From positions 558,001 through 622,000 of the forward strand of contig CAWFUP010000002.1 of assembly GCA_963819075.1 (NCBI GenBank): a DNA stretch of 64,000 nucleotides, given 5' to 3'. The position numbers and the translations under genes were made by a program. Shown in pieces: positions 34,061 to 42,200 of this stretch (its first letter is position 1; the number at the start of each line of letters is the position of its first letter). The notes under the pieces are model-generated. The model did no database searches. It was not told the origin of the DNA and saw nothing but the letters and a program-made list of their open reading frames with translations. The stretch is from CAVQBJ01 sp963819075 (GTDB lineage Bacteria > Actinomycetota > Thermoleophilia > Solirubrobacterales > Solirubrobacteraceae).

Positions 34061-34443
34061 CGATGGGAGAGGCGGCCCAGACGCTCGGCGTCAGCGTCGA
34101 CACCGTGCGCCGCTGGGATCGCACCGGCAAGATCAAGACCGTCCGCGACGAGCGCAACCGCCGACTCGTCGACCAGTCCGAGATCGCGCGCCTGTCACCG
34201 TCCCCGCAGCGCCACACGACCGACGGCACGCTGTCGGCCCGCAACCGCTTCCCCGGCACCGTGCGCTCGGTCGAGGTGGCCGGGGTCATGGCGCTGGTCG
34301 AGATCGAGGCCGGCCCGCACCGTATCACCGCCGCGATCACGCGCGACGCGGTCGACGAGCTCGGCCTGCGCGAAGGCATGTCGGCCACCGCCACGGTGAA
34401 GGCGACGTCGGTGATGATTCAGAGGGGCAACGACGATGGCTGA
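34045..34443 (+). CDS. Helix-turn-helix plus Mop (TOBE) molybdate-binding protein
   Basis: A 132-residue protein overlapping the transporter end by 16 bases. Residues 5-50 are a MerR/excisionase-like winged helix (M-G-E-A-A-Q-T-L-G-V-S-V-D-T-V-R-R-W-D-R-T-G-K-I). Residues 67-130 are a Mop-type domain: A-R-N-R-F-P-G-T-V-R-S-V, then V-M-A-L-V-E-I-E-A-G, then a terminal T-S-V-M-I. This matches small ModE-like or molybdopterin-binding proteins. It probably senses molybdate and regulates this operon, or stores the anion. Confidence 0.83.
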   Translation: MARRLTMGEAAQTLGVSVDTVRRWDRTGKIKTVRDERNRRLVDQSEIARLSPSPQRHTTDGTLSARNRFPGTVRSVEVAGVMALVEIEAGPHRITAAITRDAVDELGLREGMSATATVKATSVMIQRGNDDG

Positions 34444-34714
34444 CCTTCCGACGCTGTACGTGTGCCACGGCGACGCGGGCGGACCGAGGATGCATCCGTG
34501 CCGCCGCGCGCAGGAGGCCCTGAAGGACAAGGGCATCGAGTACGAGAAGGCGATCGCCGCCCACGGCAGCCCGATTCCCTTCCTGCGCAAGGGCTCACGC
34601 GAGGAGCTGCAGGCGGCCACGGGGGCCACGAAGCTGCCGGCCCTGAAGCTCCCCGACGGGACGGTCATCACCCACTCGCGCGCGATCCTCTCCTGGGTCG
34701 CCGAGCAACCCTAG
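34436..34714 (+). CDS. Glutaredoxin/GST N-terminal-like thioredoxin-fold protein
   Basis: A 92-residue single thioredoxin-fold domain overlapping the preceding gene by eight bases. Features: L-Y-V-C-H-G-D at the first strand, H-P-C-R-R-A-Q-E-A-L at the redox-helix position, K-L-P-A-L-K-L-P-D-G with the cis-proline, and T-H-S-R-A-I-L-S-W at the GST-like Ser position. Only one cysteine sits in the redox helix (P-C-R-R), so a monothiol or binding role is likely. Its place at the end of a molybdate operon is unexplained. Confidence 0.75.
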   Translation: MADLPTLYVCHGDAGGPRMHPCRRAQEALKDKGIEYEKAIAAHGSPIPFLRKGSREELQAATGATKLPALKLPDGTVITHSRAILSWVAEQP

Positions 34715-34967
34715 CCGGAGCTCGAGCCTCGGCTGACCCCGGACCCTGGGGCGCGCGCGCCGGCTGCGCCGCCGGGGCGACGAGCCGATTGAGCCCGGCG
34801 GCGCGGACGGCGCGGACGTCGATGGGGCGAAGGCGGTGGACACCTCCTCGGACATCGACAGGCCCGCGCCCGACAGCTATGGTCAGGCGGGCTCGATCGA
34901 CGAATCGCCGGGCGGGGTCCGCTCGCTCGCGCGGGGCTTCCGGTTTGGAAAAGGGGACGGCCGCGCC

Positions 34968-35120
34968 ATGACCATCGAGTCCGCGAGCCACCCGACGGAT
35001 CTGTCCACGTGGGATGGCAGCCCGGCGGCGCTGTTCTATTTCGAGGGCAAGCAGCGCTTCGTCCATCTGCGGATCGACCCGGTCGTGCTCGCCGGTGGGA
35101 CCAGCTCGACACCAGGGTGA
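34968..35120 (+). CDS. Possible short protein of unknown function
   Basis: A 50-residue frame from ATG at 34968. The middle reads L-F-Y-F-E-G-K-Q-R-F-V-H-L-R-I-D-P-V-V, which looks like real protein, but the C-terminus turns to low complexity before the stop. It may be the surviving start of a truncated gene. No family recognised. The 250 bases before it (34715-34967) show no gene. Confidence 0.3.
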   Translation: MTIESASHPTDLSTWDGSPAALFYFEGKQRFVHLRIDPVVLAGGTSSTPG

Positions 35121-35231
35121 CACTGCTAGCGACCCCGCGCACGAATAGGCTCGCCTCTCCGCGACGGTCGCCAGGGGCCTTGCCTCTATCGACGGCGGAC
35201 CGTTTGTCGGATCTACCGAGGAGGACACATC

Positions 35232-35651
35232 GTGGCCAGACTGGCCTTGCTGTTCGTCGTAGCAGTCGTCGGCGGTGCATCGATTGCCGGCTGCGGCAGC
35301 AGCAGTAGCAGCACCACCAGCAGCACCAGTTCCAGCGCGACCGCCGCGCCGGCTGCCGCCGCGACCACGGCGGCGACGAGCGCCGCCGGCGGCTCCGCCG
35401 CGGGAGGCGCCGCGGCCGCCAGCCCGGCCGTCGCGCAGGCCGTCGCGGCCTGCAAGTCGAGCATCCAGGCCGCGCCGACCCTGACGGCGAGCCAGAAGAC
35501 GCAGCTCGAGACGATCTGCCAGAAGGCCGCCAACGGGGACGAGGCCGGCGTCAAGCAGGCCGCCTCTCAGGTGTGCATGGAGATCGTGAAGGACTCCGTG
35601 CCCTCGGGCGCGGCGCAGACAGCGGCGCTCGCCGCTTGCCCGAAGCCCTAG
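35232..35651 (+). CDS. Small lipoprotein with Ser/Thr/Ala-rich linker
   Basis: A 139-residue lipoprotein with GTG start after a GAGGA sequence. The signal peptide ends in the lipobox S-I-A-G-C near 21, followed by G-S-S-S-S-S and a 55-residue Ser/Thr/Ala/Gly linker. The C-terminal 65 residues form a small helical domain with three cysteines (A-C-K-S, I-C-Q-K, V-C-M-E) and a final A-A-C-P. It is probably anchored on the outer face of the membrane. Function unknown. Confidence 0.75.
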   Translation: MARLALLFVVAVVGGASIAGCGSSSSSTTSSTSSSATAAPAAAATTAATSAAGGSAAGGAAAASPAVAQAVAACKSSIQAAPTLTASQKTQLETICQKAANGDEAGVKQAASQVCMEIVKDSVPSGAAQTAALAACPKP

Positions 35652-36238
35652 CCGGCGCCGATCGCGCGCCGCGTGAACGTGCGCAGGGTCGCGAGGATCT
35701 CGCGACCCTGCGGCGCGGGCGCGCCGAGCGGCGACAGCGGGCCGACGAGCGCCTCGCCGACACCGCCGACGAGCGCGGCCGCGGTCAGCTCGGTCGGCTG
35801 CGGCGGGATCTCCCCGGCGGCGATCGCGTCGGCCAGCAGGCGCGCCAGCATCCGCGCGTACTGCCGTCGATAGGCGAGGCGTTCGGCGTCGACGAGCGGG
35901 TCGACGGGCTCGGCGATGAGCGCCCAGGCCAGGCGCGGGTTGCGCAGGGCGCGCTCGGCGAACGTGGCCAGAACCGCCTCGATTCGCTCCACCGCGCCGG
36001 CCTGCGGCGCCGCAGCCGAGCGCATCGCGGCGAGCTCGCGGTCGCAGACCGAGCGGAAGAGCTCGACGAACAGCTCCGCCTTGGACGGGAAGTGCCGGTA
36101 CAGCGTGCCGGCGGCGAGGCCGGCACGCTCGGCGATGGCGAGCACCGAGGCCGCGCCGTAGCCGCCGGCCTCGGTGAGCTCCTGGGCGGCCGCGAGCAGG
36201 CGGTCGCGGGTGCTCGCGGTGGCCGCCTGCGCCGTCAT
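35648..36238 (-). CDS. TetR-family regulator of the acyl-CoA dehydrogenase operon
   Basis: A 196-residue TetR repressor. The HTH reads L-T-E-A-G-G-Y-G-A-A-S-V-L-A-I-A-E-R-A-G-L, then A-G-T-L-Y-R-H-F-P-S-K-A-E-L-F. It is the last gene of a three-gene unit, overlapping the enoyl-CoA hydratase stop by four bases. It most likely binds the paired palindromes at 38821-38859 in front of the operon. The C-terminal ligand domain probably senses an acyl-CoA. It is convergent with the lipoprotein gene, overlapping it by four bases. Confidence 0.87.
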   Translation of the reverse strand: MTAQAATASTRDRLLAAAQELTEAGGYGAASVLAIAERAGLAAGTLYRHFPSKAELFVELFRSVCDRELAAMRSAAAPQAGAVERIEAVLATFAERALRNPRLAWALIAEPVDPLVDAERLAYRRQYARMLARLLADAIAAGEIPPQPTELTAAALVGGVGEALVGPLSPLGAPAPQGREILATLRTFTRRAIGAG

Positions 36239-37161
36239 CCCTTGAATGTCGACGCGCCGAGATCGCCGAACGGCTCGTCGCGCTCGCGCACCGCCTCGCG
36301 GAAGCCCCCTTGCGCCGCGCGACGCCGGAAGGCATAGCCCTCGGGCGTGTGGCGCGCGATGCCGTCGAACACCGTCCCGAGCACCTGCGCGGCTTGCAGG
36401 CCCTCGGCGCCGAGCGACTGGTTGACGAGCAGCTTCATCATCAGCAGCTGGTTGATGGGCATCCGGGCGATGCGCGCGACGAGCGCCTCGGTGCGGGCAT
36501 CGAGCTCTGCGCTCGGTGGTGCGTCGATCGCCAGCCCCCACTCGAGCGCCTCGGCGCCGGACAGGCAGTCACCGGTGAACAGGAGCCGCTTGGCCCGTTG
36601 CGCGCCGAGGCGGTGGGCCCACATCGCCGTCGTCGGGGAGCCCCAGACGCGTGCCGGCGGGTAGCCGATCTTGGCGTCGGCGGCGATCACCAGCAGATCC
36701 GAGCAGAGGGCGAGGTCGGTTCCGCCGGCGACGCAGAAGCCGTGCACCTTGCACACGACGGGCTTGCCGGCGTGCAAGAGCGACATGAAGGCCGCGACGT
36801 TGCGGCTCATCATCGCGTAGTCGACCATCGGGTCCCATGCGGCGGCGGGGTCGTGGTTGGCGGCGATCACCGCCGCATCCAGCGGAGACCCCGGCGGCGC
36901 GCCCACCGTGCCGGCGCCGTCCGCGCCGGCGGACATTCCCTCCGCGCTGGCCACGAGGTCATACCCGGCGCAGAAGCCCTTGCCGTTGCCCGAGAGCAGC
37001 AGCACGTGCACCGCGGGATCGAGGTCGGCCGCCTCCACGCAGCGTACGAGCTCGGCGATCAGCCGCGCCGTCAGTCCGTTCCCGCGATCGGGGCGATCGA
37101 GCGTGATCCGGGCCACACGGCCGGTCACCTCGTAGGTCAGCGTTGTCAGCTCGCCGGTCAT
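36235..37161 (-). CDS. Enoyl-CoA hydratase/isomerase (crotonase) family
   Basis: A 308-residue crotonase. The oxyanion-hole segments are S-G-N-G-K-G-F-C-A-G-Y-D-L near 60-72 and H-G-F-C-V-A-G-G-T-D-L-A-L near 140. A 40-residue loop between them is longer than usual. The C-terminal helix (M-K-L-L-V-N-Q) and the final F-R-R-R-A-A-Q-G-G-F-R-E-A are typical of actinobacterial paralogues. It overlaps the upstream acyl-CoA dehydrogenase and downstream regulator by four bases each. Together they suggest degradation of an acyl-CoA. The exact substrate is unknown. Confidence 0.87.
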   Translation of the reverse strand: MTGELTTLTYEVTGRVARITLDRPDRGNGLTARLIAELVRCVEAADLDPAVHVLLLSGNGKGFCAGYDLVASAEGMSAGADGAGTVGAPPGSPLDAAVIAANHDPAAAWDPMVDYAMMSRNVAAFMSLLHAGKPVVCKVHGFCVAGGTDLALCSDLLVIAADAKIGYPPARVWGSPTTAMWAHRLGAQRAKRLLFTGDCLSGAEALEWGLAIDAPPSAELDARTEALVARIARMPINQLLMMKLLVNQSLGAEGLQAAQVLGTVFDGIARHTPEGYAFRRRAAQGGFREAVRERDEPFGDLGASTFKG

Positions 37162-38789
37162 GTTGCCAGGGCGCGGTCGACGATCGCCCTGACGTCGACG
37201 CCGGCGGGCAGCGTCCCGTACGCGCGCCCACCCTCGCCGCCGAGCCGGGCGGCGCAGAACGCGTCGGCGACGGCGGCCGGAGCATGGCGGACGAGCAGGC
37301 TGCCCTGCAGCGCGAAGCCGAGGTCCTCGACGAGGCGGCGCGCGAGGTGCTGGGCCTCGGCGATGCGCTCCTGCGGCGAGCGATCGTCGCCGCCCCCGCC
37401 GAGCATCGTCTCCACACGGCGCCGCACCGCAGCGAGATGGCCGTCCAAGCGCGGATCCGCGCCCCCGGCGAGCTCGCACTCGGCGAGGAAGGCGGGCAGC
37501 GCGTCGGACTCCTTTGTCAATGCTCGCAGGACGTCGAGCGCGGCCACGTTGCCGGATCCCTCCCAGATGCCGGCGAGCGGCGCGTCGCGCAGCAGCTGGG
37601 GCAGCCCGGAGTCCTCGACGTAGCCGTTGCCGCCGAGGCACTCGAGCGCCTCGGCGGCGTGCGGCGTGGCGCGCTTGCAGACGTGGTACTTCATGACCGC
37701 GGTGGCGAAGCGGCGGAAGGCCGGCTCGTCGCGGTCGTAGCTCTCGGCGACGCGCAGCGCCGCCACGGTCGCCGCCTCGGACTCGAGGGCCAGATCGGCG
37801 AGCACGTTGGTCATGGCCGGCAGGTCGACGAGCGCCCCGCCGAACGCGCAGCGATGCCGTGCGTGATGGATCGCCTCGACGACGCCGCGGCGCATCCCCG
37901 CCGCCGACCCCAGCAGGCAGTCCAGGCGCGTGTGGTTGACCATCCGGACGATCGCGTTCACGCCCCGGCCCTCGCTCCCGACGAGCCGGCCGCGGATGCC
38001 GCGCAGCTCGACCTCGCTCGAGGGCAGCGAGCGGGTGCCGAGCTTGTCCTTCAGGCGCTGGAACTCCAGGCCGGGCCCGCGCTCCACAAAGAAGCAGGAC
38101 AGGCCCTCGGGCGCCTGGGCGAGCACGAGGAAGGCATCGCACGGCGGGTACGAACAGAACCACTTGTGCCCGTTCAGCTCGTACTCGTCGCCGCCGACGG
38201 GCGTGGCGCGCGTGATGTTGGCGCGTACGTCGGAGCCGCCTTGGCGTTCGGTCATGGCCATGCCAGCGATCGCGCCAGCAGCGTAATCGGCCGAGGTCAG
38301 GCGCGGCTCCCACTCTGCGGCGATCGCCCGGGCACCGTCGCGCAGCGCCGGGATGGCGGCGTAGGTCATCGACACCGGGCAGAGCACGCCGCTGTTGGCG
38401 TTCGCCCACTGCATCATCAGCGCGCCGCGGACCACGTGCGCGCCCGGCCGCGGCTCGCACCAGGGCAGCGCGTGCAGCTCGTGCTCGATCGCCGTACGCA
38501 GCAGCCAGTGCCACGACGGGTCGAGCTCGACCCCGTCGACGCGGTGACCGAAGCGGTCGTACGGCTGCAGGCGAGGCTCGTTGCGCTCGGCGCGGCGCCC
38601 GTGCTCGCGCGTCTCGGCGCTGCCGGCCAGCGCGCCGAGGCGGTGCAGGCGCTCGGCCCCCCACGCGCCGTCGCCGCGGGCGACGGCCTCGATGAGGGCG
38701 GTGTCGCTGCCGTAGTGGTGGAAGGGCTCGAGCGGGACCGACTGGTTGAGCACTTCGCGGTCCGGCGACGACGTGTCGACGGTGACCAT
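37158..38789 (-). CDS. AidB-like acyl-CoA dehydrogenase
   Basis: A 543-residue FAD enzyme of the AidB subgroup, longer than typical 380-residue acyl-CoA dehydrogenases. Visible are the FAD/substrate motif G-M-A-M-T-E-R-Q-G-G-S-D-V near 175, W-F-C-S-Y-P near 210, the Arg-rich R-C-A-F-G helix near 330, and the catalytic region E-C-L-G-G-N-G-Y-V-E-D-S-G-L-P. The N-terminal V-L-N-Q-S-V-P-L-E extension is AidB-like. GAGGAG precedes the ATG at 38789. First gene of the operon with the crotonase and TetR genes. Confidence 0.88.
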   Translation of the reverse strand: MVTVDTSSPDREVLNQSVPLEPFHHYGSDTALIEAVARGDGAWGAERLHRLGALAGSAETREHGRRAERNEPRLQPYDRFGHRVDGVELDPSWHWLLRTAIEHELHALPWCEPRPGAHVVRGALMMQWANANSGVLCPVSMTYAAIPALRDGARAIAAEWEPRLTSADYAAGAIAGMAMTERQGGSDVRANITRATPVGGDEYELNGHKWFCSYPPCDAFLVLAQAPEGLSCFFVERGPGLEFQRLKDKLGTRSLPSSEVELRGIRGRLVGSEGRGVNAIVRMVNHTRLDCLLGSAAGMRRGVVEAIHHARHRCAFGGALVDLPAMTNVLADLALESEAATVAALRVAESYDRDEPAFRRFATAVMKYHVCKRATPHAAEALECLGGNGYVEDSGLPQLLRDAPLAGIWEGSGNVAALDVLRALTKESDALPAFLAECELAGGADPRLDGHLAAVRRRVETMLGGGGDDRSPQERIAEAQHLARRLVEDLGFALQGSLLVRHAPAAVADAFCAARLGGEGGRAYGTLPAGVDVRAIVDRALAT

Positions 38790-38820
38790 GGGCTGCTCCT
38801 CTCGCGCGCGGGTACCGGGC

Positions 38821-38859
38821 GTGAATCTCGGTTCACGAGCGTAGCGAATCCGGATTCAC
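38821..38859. promoter_or_regulatory. Tandem TetR operators before the acyl-CoA dehydrogenase operon
   Basis: Two related 16-base sites seven bases apart: GTGAATCTCGGTTCAC (38821-38836) and GCGAATCCGGATTCAC (38844-38859). The second has a perfect 12-bp palindrome core GAATCCGGATTC. A shared consensus GTGAATCCGGATTCAC is apparent. They sit 32-70 bases before the first ATG, where a repressor would block transcription. Confidence 0.75.
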
Positions 38860-39148
38860 ATGCGAAGCGCGCACCGCGGGGCATCAGGGTCGAGCATGCC
38901 GGCGAGCTGCTGGGCTACGACGCGCAGCGGCCGCATGCGCCCTGGGAGGCGTCGCCCAAGTCGGGGCGAGGTCGCCGGCCGGTCCGCCGGTCCGTCCCCC
39001 GGACGCGTCCGGGACCCCTCGCGGAAGGGAGCCGCCCCCGTAGCCCGGTCGACGGATGTACGCGAGCCGCTCTCCAACCCCTGTCCAACCGCGGCCCGCA
39101 GCGGCGGCGCACTCGCCAACGAAGGGTCTAAGAAAAAACTCGCGTATG
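38860..39148. other. Intergenic DNA without a supported gene
   Basis: About 290 bases between the divergent acyl-CoA dehydrogenase and giant IPT-repeat genes. Open frames here have no recognisable domain or ribosome site. I see only general GC-rich sequence and small hairpins. Confidence 0.4.
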
Positions 39149-39220
39149 GGTCGAGCCTTGTGGTACGGTGCCGCCGCGTGGCAAACGGTAGCGTTTATCA
39201 GGAGGGCCGTTAGCTCGACC
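39149..39220 (+). promoter_or_regulatory. Candidate structured 5' leader of the giant IPT-repeat gene
   Basis: GGTCGAGC (39149-39156) pairs perfectly with GCTCGACC (39213-39220). Inside, ACGG (39165-39168) can pair with CCGT (39207-39210), and AAACG-GTAG-CGTTT (39183-39196) forms a tight hairpin. The nested arrangement lies 62 bases before the start codon, where a cis-regulatory RNA would be. I cannot match it to a known riboswitch class. Confidence 0.35.
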
Positions 39221-39282
39221 GTCTCGCCGCGCAGGGTCAATGGGTTGGAAGGACTAGGGACGTCAATCGGAGGGAGTGGCGG

Positions 39283-42200
39283 ATGTTGACTAGGTGGCCG
39301 CTGCGGCTTGCCGCAGCCATCGTGGGCGTTGCCCTGCTCGGAATGGTCTTCGGGCTGTCGACCGAGCACCGTACGACGAGCACCGCGCCGCCGCGCGCGA
39401 CGGCTCCGCACTCGGGCATCAAGCCCGCCGGCGCGCTGCACGTGCCGGAGGGGACGACCTCCAACGCGCTCCCGTTGCCCGCGCAGCTCGCGGTTTCGCG
39501 CGGGCTCGGTGCCGACGAGCGCGCCTACTGGGTTCGCTCCTCGCACGGCGTTGCCACCGCGGATAACCACCGTGAGCGCGTCAGCGCTCGCTTCAGCGCG
39601 TCCGGCGCTCAGCTGAGCGCCGCGGGCGGAAACGTCGGCCTCGTGCTCGACAGCTTCGGCCACCCCGGCGCGGCCACGTCCGTCGGGACCGCGCGCGTGC
39701 AAACCGCGCGCAACCGCGTCACCTACGGCTACGGCGACGTCAGCCAGTGGTGGTCCAACGGTCCGCTCGGGTTCGAGCAGGGGCTCACCGTTGGGCACGC
39801 TCCGGCTGCCGGAAGCGGACCGCTGACCTTCGGCTTCTCGGTGAGCGGATCGCTGCACGCGCGCCTGACCGGCCACACGGTCCAGTTCGTGGACGCCGCA
39901 GGGCGCGTCGTCCTGCGCTATGGCGACCTGAGCGCCACCGACGCGCGCGGTCGCACGCTGCCGAGTTCCCTCAGTGTGCGCGGCGACCGCCTCTTCCTCA
40001 AGGTGAACGCCGCCGGCGCGCGCTATCCCATCGGCGCCGACCCGCTTGTCCAGGCGGCGCAGTTGACCGCCACCGACGGCGCGGTGAGCGACAGCTTCGG
40101 TCAGTCCGTCGCCGTGTCGGCCAACGGGTCGACCGTCGCCATCGGCGCCAACGGCGCGACCATCGGCGCCAACGCGAGTCAGGGCGCTGTGTACGTCTTC
40201 ACGGCGCCGGCCAGCGGCTGGGCCCACGCGACGCAGGTGGCGAAGCTGACCGCCAGCGACGGGGCCGCCGACGACGGCCTCGGGTCGGCGGTGGCGATCT
40301 CGGCCGACGGCACCACGATCGCCGCCGGTGCGCCGCTCGCCACCAACGGAACCACGACGGCTGGCGCCTCCTCGGGCCGGGTCTACGTGTTCACCGAGCC
40401 GAGCGGCGGCTGGGGGGCGCCTGAGAGCGCGCCGGCCGAGCTGACGGAAAGCAAGCTGTTCGCGGACGCGCTCCTCGGCACGTCAGTGGCGTTCTCGGGC
40501 ACCTCGGTGGTCGCGGGCGCGCCGATCGCGAACTCGTTCGCCGGGCAGGTGGACGTCTTCAACCGGCCTTCCAGCGGTACGTGGGCCAGCGAGACCGCGA
40601 GCGCGGTGCTCACGGCCGGTGACGCCGGCGGTTCGGCGATCGGCGATGCGGTCGCCGCCACGAGCAACACGATCGTCGCCGGCGCCGCCGCCGCCAACAG
40701 CGGCGAGGGCGACGCCTTCGTCTTCACCACATCGGGCGCCTGGGCCACCACGAGCACCGAGACGGCCACCCTGACCCCGTCCGACGGCGCCGTCGGCGAC
40801 GGCGTGGGCAGCGCCGTGGCGATCTCGGGCTCGACAATCGTCGTCGGTGCGCCCAGCCACAACAGCAACGGCGCGGTCTACGTGTTCGTCGTGCCGAGTG
40901 GCGGGTACGCCACGGGCGCGACGCCGAGCGAGACGGCCGAGCTGACCGCCTCCAACGGGGCCAGCGGCGACGCCCTCGGCAGCAGCGTGGCCACGAACGG
41001 CAGCACGATCTTTGCCGGCGCGCCGGCGGCCGCGGTGGGCTCGAACGCCGGCCAGGGCGCCGTGTACGAGTTCGACGAGCCGTCGACCGGATGGGCGAAC
41101 GGCTCGTCATCATCCGAGCTCAACGCTGCCGGCGGCGCCGCCGGCAGCGCGTTCGGCTTCTCGCTCTCGATGGCCGGGAATGTCGTCCTCGCCGGCGCCA
41201 ACGCGGCCGCCGTCAACGGCAACGCCAACCAGGGCGCGGGCTATGTGTTCGAGCAGCCGCCCACGGTCACCGCGATCAGCCCGTCCGCGGGCTCGACGGC
41301 CGGTGGCACGTCGGTGTCGATCACCGGCACCGGGTTCGCCTCGGGTGACTCGGTGAGCTTCGGCGGCGTAGCCGCGACGAGCGTGACCGTGAACTCGGCG
41401 ACGTCGATCACGGCGGTCGCTCCGGCCGGTTCTGCGGGCACGGTCGCCGTGACGGTGACCGACCCGTCCGCGGGCCCGTCGGCCACGAGCAGCGCCGACC
41501 AGTTCACCTACGTGCCGGCTCCGACGGTCACCGCCATCAGCCCGGCGCAGGGCGCGACCGCGGGTGGGACGTCGGTGACGATCACCGGCACGAACTTCCT
41601 CTCCGGCGACAGCGTCAAGTTCGGGTCGACGGTGGCCTCGAGCGTGACGGTCAGCTCGGCGACGTCGATCACGGCGAAGGCTCCGGCCGGTTCGGCCGGG
41701 CCAGTAGACGTGACGGTGATCGACCCGACCGCGGGCCCGTCCCCGACGAGCGCGGCCGACAGGTTCACCTACGTCGCGCCGCCGACGGTCACGGCGCTCA
41801 GCCCGACCAGCGGCACGACGGCCGGTGGGACGTCGGTGACCATCACCGGCACCAATTTCGCCACCGGCGAGGGGGTCAGCTTCGGCAGCACGCCGGCCGC
41901 CAGCGTGACCGTGAACTCGGCCACGTCGATCACCGCGGTGACGCCGGCCGAGTCGGCCGCCACGGTCGACGTGACGGTGGCCAACGCCGGCGGCACCTCG
42001 GCGACGAGCAGCGCGGACAAGTACACGTTCATCGCGCCGCCGACGGTCACGGCGATCAGCCCGACACAGGGTTCGACCGCGGGTGGCACATCGGTGACTA
42101 TCACCGGCACCGGCTTCGCATCGGGCAACAGCGTGAAGTTCGGGTCAACCGCGGCCACGAGCGTGACGTTCGGCTCGGCGACGCAGATCACGGCGGTCGC

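Noticed and set aside
39149..39220. c-di-GMP class I riboswitch
   Set aside because: GGCAAAC occurs once, but the second conserved CGCAAAGCCUCCGGCC-like block and the tetraloop receptor are missing. Only a generic structured leader is reported.
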